A stretch of DNA of 64,000 bases, from NCBI RefSeq assembly GCF_000346465.2, contig NC_034014.1, forward strand, positions 12,239,035 through 12,303,034. The letters are read 5' to 3'. The notes below the pieces were generated by a model. That model was given only the letters and a program-made list of their open reading frames with translations. It ran no database searches and was not told the DNA's origin. This document shows positions 58,539 to 64,000 of this stretch, piece by piece (the first letter of the stretch is position 1; the number at the start of each line of letters is the position of its first letter). The stretch is from Prunus persica (taxonomy: Eukaryota > Streptophyta > Magnoliopsida > Rosales > Rosaceae). Both the position numbers and the translations under genes were made by a program.

Positions 58539-59994
58539 CTGCAAATTAATCATATCTTAATTCATCCTAACATATAAATAAGAAGAAAATTAAAAGAGAA
58601 ATACGTTATTCAACAACATATACCTTGAAGCGTCACTACTACAAAAAAGCAAAAAGACGACGGTAAATCACCGTCGTGTATTTGGTTTTTCAATGGTCGT
58701 GGAATCCACCGTCATCTTTTCCCTCATAAACCACGACGCTAAATAACCGTCGTTGTTAAACAATACAACGTCATCAAAAAATACAAAACGACGTCTTTGT
58801 ACTGCAAAAGATCTAAAAAAAGCAATCGATGATGATAATAGACGACCAATTCTCTAAAAAGACCGTCGTTAAAAAGGGAAAATATGACACATATTAAGAG
58901 AACAAGGCCGCAAGATAGACATACAACGACGACAATAAAAATACGCCGACGTTAAATATAATTTTCACGACAATAAAAAATATGACGTCTTTAAATACAT
59001 TAGAAGACGACGTTATTGATACCTACTACGTCGCACATATAAACACAACCGTCGTACAATTAATTTTCCACTTCGATTTTTTGATAAAAGATGACGTGGA
59101 AATAGTTGTCAGTGTCATTATTTACGACGTATGTGTTTCTATAGTAGACGTTGAAAAACTAAACAACGTCAGTTACAAATATATGAGAGTCGTATTAAAA
59201 AATTTATACGTCCTATTTTCAGAAACAAACAACGACCATAAATATTAGACGTTGTTAAATACAACAACGTCGGAAAACAATAAAAACAGACGTGTTTAGT
59301 CTGCTAAAGTTCTACAACGTCTCTTATTTACAAAAAACCGTCGTGAAATAAATTTTCCACTTCGATTTTATCTAAAAAAGATGACGTGGAAATAGTTGTC
59401 AGTGTCATTATTTACGACGTATACATTTATATAGTCGACGTTGTATTTATATGTATTCATTACTCACGACGCACTTAATAATATAGACGACGTTGAACGT
59501 CTAAACAACGTCGGTTCCAAATAAATGAGAGCCGTATTACAGAACATATAGACGGCGTAGATTATGATGGGAGCCGTATTACAAATAACGTCGTTTAATT
59601 GTTATTAGACGGCGGTTATAATGAATTTCCGTCGGAATTAATTTCGTTCCTCTTCGTTTATAAAAGAACTTGCGACGTGGAAAATGTATGATGACGTCGT
59701 ATTTTTTAACGTTCAGATTACATATCTCGTTTTTTAGACGTCGGTATTATGGGATTGGAGTCGTGTTATTTTGAATTACATGGCGGTTCTTTATCCTTCA
59801 CCGACGTGATATCCTGAATAATTGCTTCACAATAGCGTCGTGGTTCTTCATTGTTACGTTGCTTTAAGACGTCGGTAAATATGCTGAATAACTGATTCAC
59901 AATAACGTCGTGTTTTATTTGAACGTAGAAAGTGAAGAAATCACATTACAATATATTACAAAATTAATGTCATACACTGCCAATTACATAAGCA

Positions 59995-62900
59995 TCATTC
60001 AATCCATATATCTTCACACCCATCTCGAATATTTTGACCGCCTAACTCACCTACCAGTTCATCAAATGTGTCAACATTTGGCATCCCTCTAGTAAATGGC
60101 TCACACTCAATTATCACATCACCTAATACTTCATCACCAATAACATCATTATATTCTCTACTAGGCATTGATAACACTACCGACCAACCACGATGCATCG
60201 GGTCGTCAACAAAAAATATTTGTTTGACTTGAGAAGCCAAAACAAATTGGTCATTCCTATGTCCAATTTTACTCAAATCTACAAGGGTAAATCCAAGTTC
60301 GTCGACTACAAGACCAGAACTATCTATCCAATCACACCTAAAGACTGGGATTGTAAACTTTTGGTAGTCAAGGTCCCAAATTTCTTGAATGACACCATAG
60401 AAACCCATATTTGAGAGAATTGGGTTTTTATCCTTGGCACTAGCAACTTGCATGGTATGTGCAAGTAAATAAACTCCACTATTTTGAGTTGTCCGCACAT
60501 CATCTTGTGCCTTGATATTGAATTTAATACCTTTAATAAGATAGCTCCTATATAATGGCACTGACATGTTTGGACCAGCTGCTAGCCACCTTAAATTTTC
60601 TGATACGCCATGATTGTCTTCCTCAACTTCACTTTGAACCTGCAAATTAATCATATCTTAATTCATCCTAACATATAAATAAGAAGAAAATTAAAAGAGA
60701 AATACGTTATTCAACAACATATACCTTGAAGCGTAGCCATTGAATGAAAGTGCTATTGTGCTTATCCTGCAGCCACTTTGTTCTCTTTCTAAATTTTGGA
60801 TAAGCAGTCTTGATGTGGATCATATGTTGCCTACATGACACGAAAAATTCAAGCATTACGGTCCCAAATATATAAGATAAACATAAGAAATAATTTTAAA
60901 TGGAAACTTAAAGAATAAAACTCATACGTACTCGATATAAGGTAGGACTTCCTCCGTATTCTCCAAGACATATAGATGTGCTTGATTCAACAGGTCCTGA
61001 TCAACTACGCTCACTGTGCAACCTGATAATGGCTTTGAAACTCCCATCTTTTGGCTTGAAGGCACTCCAACTGTACTAACATCAGATAAATGCTGAGTAC
61101 AAAACTCTACCGCTTCTTCAGCTATATACCGCTCAGCAATGCAACCTTCGGGACGAGTACGATTCTGAACATACCCCTTCAGCACTTTCATATATCTTTC
61201 AAACGGATACATCCACCTAAAATATACTGGCCCACATAGACGAACTTCTCTGACAAGATGTACTACTAGATGAACCATGATATCAAAGAATGAAGGGGGA
61301 AAGTACTTCTCAAGCAAACACAGAGTAACTACTACATCTTCTTCCAACTTATCTAGCTTGGAAACATCAACAGTCTTTGCACATATAGCATTGAAGAAGA
61401 AGCACAAACGAGTTATTGCATACCTTGCAGGCTTCTCCAAAACAGAACGAATTGCCACAGGGAGCAATTGTTGCATTAAGGTATGACAATCATGTGATTT
61501 AAGGCCAAGAAGTCTTGAATCTTGTACAGATACAAGATTTTTAATATTTGAAGAATAACCTTCAGGGACCTTCATACCATAGAAAGAATTGCAAACCTCT
61601 CTCTTCTCTGCTCTTGACAAATTCCAAGGCCCAGGAGGCAAACGAGTACGTCTTTCTCCATACTCGGGTTGCAAATCAGTTTTGACCCCCATGTTCAATA
61701 AATCTAATCGAGCAGCAATCCCATCTTTATTTTTTCCAGGGATCTCCAGCAATGTACCAATGATACTATCGCAAACATTCTTCTCAATGTGCATAACATC
61801 TAGGGCATGCCTCACAGGAAGGTATTTCCAATACTCGAGATCAAAGAATATTGATTTTCTTCTTCCAACAAACTCTGTCACCATTTTCAACCATATGCAG
61901 CACTTCTTCTCCGGTTAATGGCTCTGGAGGTATGCCATATTCAGGTTTCCCATTAAAAGCTGCACGTTGCCTCCTATATGGATGATTGATTGGTAACCAT
62001 TTTCTATGCCCAATGTAACAAATTTTGTGGCCATTTTTCAACCTGTGACTAGGTGTATCATCGCCGCATATTGGACAAGCTTTATATCCTTTAACAACAC
62101 AACCAGATAAGTTTCCATAGGCGGGGAAATCATTAATTGTCCACATTAATGCAGCTCTGAGTGTAAAGTATTCTCCATTATGTGCATCATACACTCCTCT
62201 AATCCCAACCCACAAGGATTTTAAATCATCAATCAAAGGCTCCAAGTAGACGTCTATATCATTTCCGGGTTGTTTAGGACCGGAAATCAATAAGGTTAAC
62301 ATCATGAACTTTCGTTTCATGCACAGCCATGGAGGGAGATTATATGTAACTAAGATAACCGGCCAACAACTATATCTGCTACTTAGAGAACTGTGGGGAT
62401 TGAATCCATCAGATGAAAGAGCCAATCTCAAGTTTCTCGGCTCATTACCAAACTCAGGCCATTTATCATCAAGAAGTTTCCAAGACGGGGAATCCGCCGG
62501 ATGAGACATCTGACCGTCAATTGATTTTCTAGCAACATGCCACCAAGTCAAACTCTTAGCTGTCTCATGTGATTGAAACATCCTTTTAAACCTTGGAATT
62601 GGGGGAAAATACCACACCACCTTCGCTGGCACACCCTCTTTCAAGATTGCATCTTTGCCTTCCTTCCACCTTGAGATACCACAAGTAGGACAATTAGTTG
62701 AATCCTCATACTCCTTCCTATACAAGATGCAATCATTGGGGCATACGTGCATTTTCTCATAACTCAGCCCCAATGCACACAAAGTCTTTTTAGCCTCATA
62801 CATGGAGGTTGGTATTGTATTTCCTTCTGGAAGCAAATCGCCTTGAAGTATCAATAATTCTGTAAAACAGACATCACTCATCCCATGTTTTGCCTTCAAA

Positions 62901-63355
62901 TTATACAACTTCACTAATGCCGATAACTTCGTGTACTTTCTACAACCAGGGTACACTGGTTGATCTCCATCCCCAATCACATTGGCAAACTCATACGGAT
63001 CCGAACCAAAATCACCAAAATCATTATCATCCATATCAATTTCTTCAGACACAAAACTGTACCTACTATGGCCATCATCTTCTTCAACATTTCTGCTAGC
63101 ATTAGTAGTTGCTTCCCAAGGTTCTCCGTGAAATGTCCAATTCTTATAGCTTTGGTCAATTCCATTAAAGTATAAGTGATCCCTTATAATTCCAACCCCA
63201 AACAACTTCAAATTAACACATTTAACACATGGACAACGGATATGTGTTGTAGTTAGAAGATTTTCTACAGCAAAGTTCAAAAATGCTTCCACCCCAAACT
63301 CATATGCCTTCGATCTTCTATCCGAGTGCATCCATGACTTATCCATCTCCGACAC
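59995..63355 (-). pseudogene. TNP2-like CACTA transposase, nearly intact with one frameshift
   Basis: Exons on the - strand: 63355-60932, 60830-60725, 60639-59995, with GT-AG junctions in frame, about 1050 residues, normal for TNP2. Order: transposase-associated N-terminus (MDKSWMH, CPCVKC), a middle Transposase_21 region (YFPPIPRFKRMF, RLALSSDGFNPH, LTYN-type VILVTYNLPPWLCMK), zinc-like CPICGDDT, and the DUF4218 part (HALDVMHIEKNVCDS, SHDCHTLMQQLLPVAIR, MYPFERYMKVLKGYV). The DUF4216 part follows in the last exon. Near 61858 an extra A in an A-run (KKKINIL against KKKSIFF) shifts the frame and breaks the protein in two. TNP2 cuts at CACTA ends after binding the subterminal motifs seen on both sides. 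A sequencing error in the run is possible; if so the gene is intact. Confidence 0.85.
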
Positions 63356-63449
63356 TATAACCTATTATCTATAATAAAGTGAAAATACAGGCAATGACCA
63401 TCACTATAGCAGATTATACAATGATCTAATCGCAAGTAATAAACAACAG

Positions 63450-63635
63450 AGACGACGGGTTTTAATCAAAAACAGACGTATTTGGCATATATAGACGACG
63501 GATTTTCAACAGACGTCGTCTATTATACGTAATACAAACGACGGTTTATGAAAAAACCGTCGTGTATAAGTAATACAACGACGGTAGTTTAAAAACACCG
63601 TCGTGTAATCGTCGTCGTACGCCTTAAAATTCGTC
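63450..63635. repeat. CACTA subterminal motif array upstream of the transposase
   Basis: At least ten copies of ACGACGG, CCGTCGT or close variants in both orientations, the same motif as in the left array, now on the promoter side of the TNP2-like gene. Confidence 0.8.
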
Positions 63636-64000
63636 GTGTCTCAGTTTATTTTCAAGAACACAAAACCCATTAAGAACACAACATATATATGAAACCAAGC
63701 AAGAAACCAACATATACATGAAACCAAGCATGAAAACAATAAATCCATTCCCAATTCAACATAACATAGGGTGATTAAAAGATACGACAAAATTAAATCC
63801 ATTCCCAATTCAACATAACAGATAATGTAATCCATGAACCCATTAAACAGAAAATCCATGAACCCATACCTATAAGCATTGGTGCACTTTGCACCTTCTC
63901 CAGAGCGGAAAATGACAAGATCAAATAAAGGTGTCCTTTTGCTGGAAATCATTTGGAAGTTGGTGATGTGTCTTTTTGTGTTGATTTCCAGCAAAAGTAC
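63636..64000. other. CACTA interior or 5' region, no gene recognised
   Basis: Contains the direct repeat AAATCCATTCCCAATTCAAC (63741 and 63795). The - strand frame across it is a hydrophobic low-complexity translation of this repeat and is not called as a gene. Confidence 0.4.

Larger units (their letters stand above)
56445..58633. mobile_element. CACTA element, left 2.2 kb (copy 1), truncated at 58633
   Basis: Starts CACTACTACAAAAAAGC (56445). Dense ACGACGG/CCGTCGT/ACGTC subterminal motifs fill 56468-57720, followed by the 3' part of a TNP2-like gene on the - strand. At 58633 the sequence breaks inside what would be the third transposase exon and a second CACTACTACAAAAAAGC start follows at once. 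It is nearly identical to 58634-60734 apart from an extra 88-bp duplication and isolated substitutions. Confidence 0.85.
58634..64000. mobile_element. CACTA (En/Spm) element of autonomous type, right end beyond the window
   Basis: Left terminus CACTACTACAAAAAAGC at 58634. A subterminal motif array (ACGACGG/CCGTCGT) spans 58657-59930, a TNP2-like gene runs on the - strand (59995-63355), and a second motif array lies at 63450-63635 (GACGACGG, ACCGTCGTGT, TCGTCGTC). No right terminus (TTGTAGTAGTG) occurs before 64000. Its upstream neighbour is a truncated copy of itself. Confidence 0.88.

Noticed and set aside
63641..63994. 117-codon - strand frame at the window end
   Set aside because: Hydrophobic repeats (CYVELGMDL twice) arise from a direct DNA repeat upstream of the transposase. 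No known CACTA accessory protein pattern is seen.

Overview
This window looks like nuclear DNA from a eudicot plant, probably a woody Rosaceae-type genome (weak inference). It is AT-rich. Its genes have many GT-AG introns, and the space between and inside genes is filled with nested plant transposons (CACTA, PIF/Harbinger, hAT, Copia, TRIMs, solo LTRs, LINE tails, MITEs). A run of 100 N at 47831-47930 marks an assembly gap.

Three cellular genes can be supported. (1) The last two coding exons of an unrecognised coiled-coil and Gly/Tyr-rich protein lie on the + strand (737-984, 2179-2535). (2) A complete 13-exon ubiquitin-specific protease of the UBP8 type lies on the + strand (CDS 28770-42112, 878 codons plus stop). 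Its introns hold two TRIM retrotransposons and two solo LTRs. (3) A complete 5-exon gene for RNA polymerase I subunit RPA12 lies on the - strand (44546-45936, 117 codons). UBP8 and RPA12 are convergent. There are also two decayed tandem B3/DUF313-type genes (9.2-11.15 kb) and a doubtful small gene near 5.9-6.5 kb.

Layout: 0-2.5 kb gene tail with an intronic MITE; 3.2-3.6 kb LINE 3' end; 4.4-5.4 kb Tourist-like MITE; 6.75-8.75 kb dead hAT-type (zinc finger MYM-like) transposase; 9.2-11.15 kb B3 pseudogenes; 12226-22100 a CACTA-like element of about 9.9 kb carrying exon fragments of a 14-3-3 gene, a CDPK-related kinase and the 5' region of RPA12; 24458-28159 a complete but dead PIF/Harbinger element with both of its genes; 28.4-42.1 kb UBP8; 44.5-46.9 kb RPA12; 47.0-49.8 kb a nest of inverted-repeat elements and a TA-rich tract; 50157-54180 a defective Copia element with identical LTRs; 55740-56169 a MITE derived from the PIF family; 56445 to the window end an autonomous-type CACTA element (TNP2-like transposase) whose left 2.1 kb is present twice head-to-tail.

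Most notable: the 9.9 kb CACTA-like element carries pieces of at least three cellular genes, one of which (RPA12) has an intact copy 25 kb away in the same window. The second CACTA element appears to have been inserted into, or tandemly duplicated with, a near-identical copy of itself. The Copia element combines identical LTRs with an integrase that has lost its catalytic glutamate, non-canonical LTR ends and an unusually long flanking repeat. All calls come from reading the sequence by eye; no database search was run.
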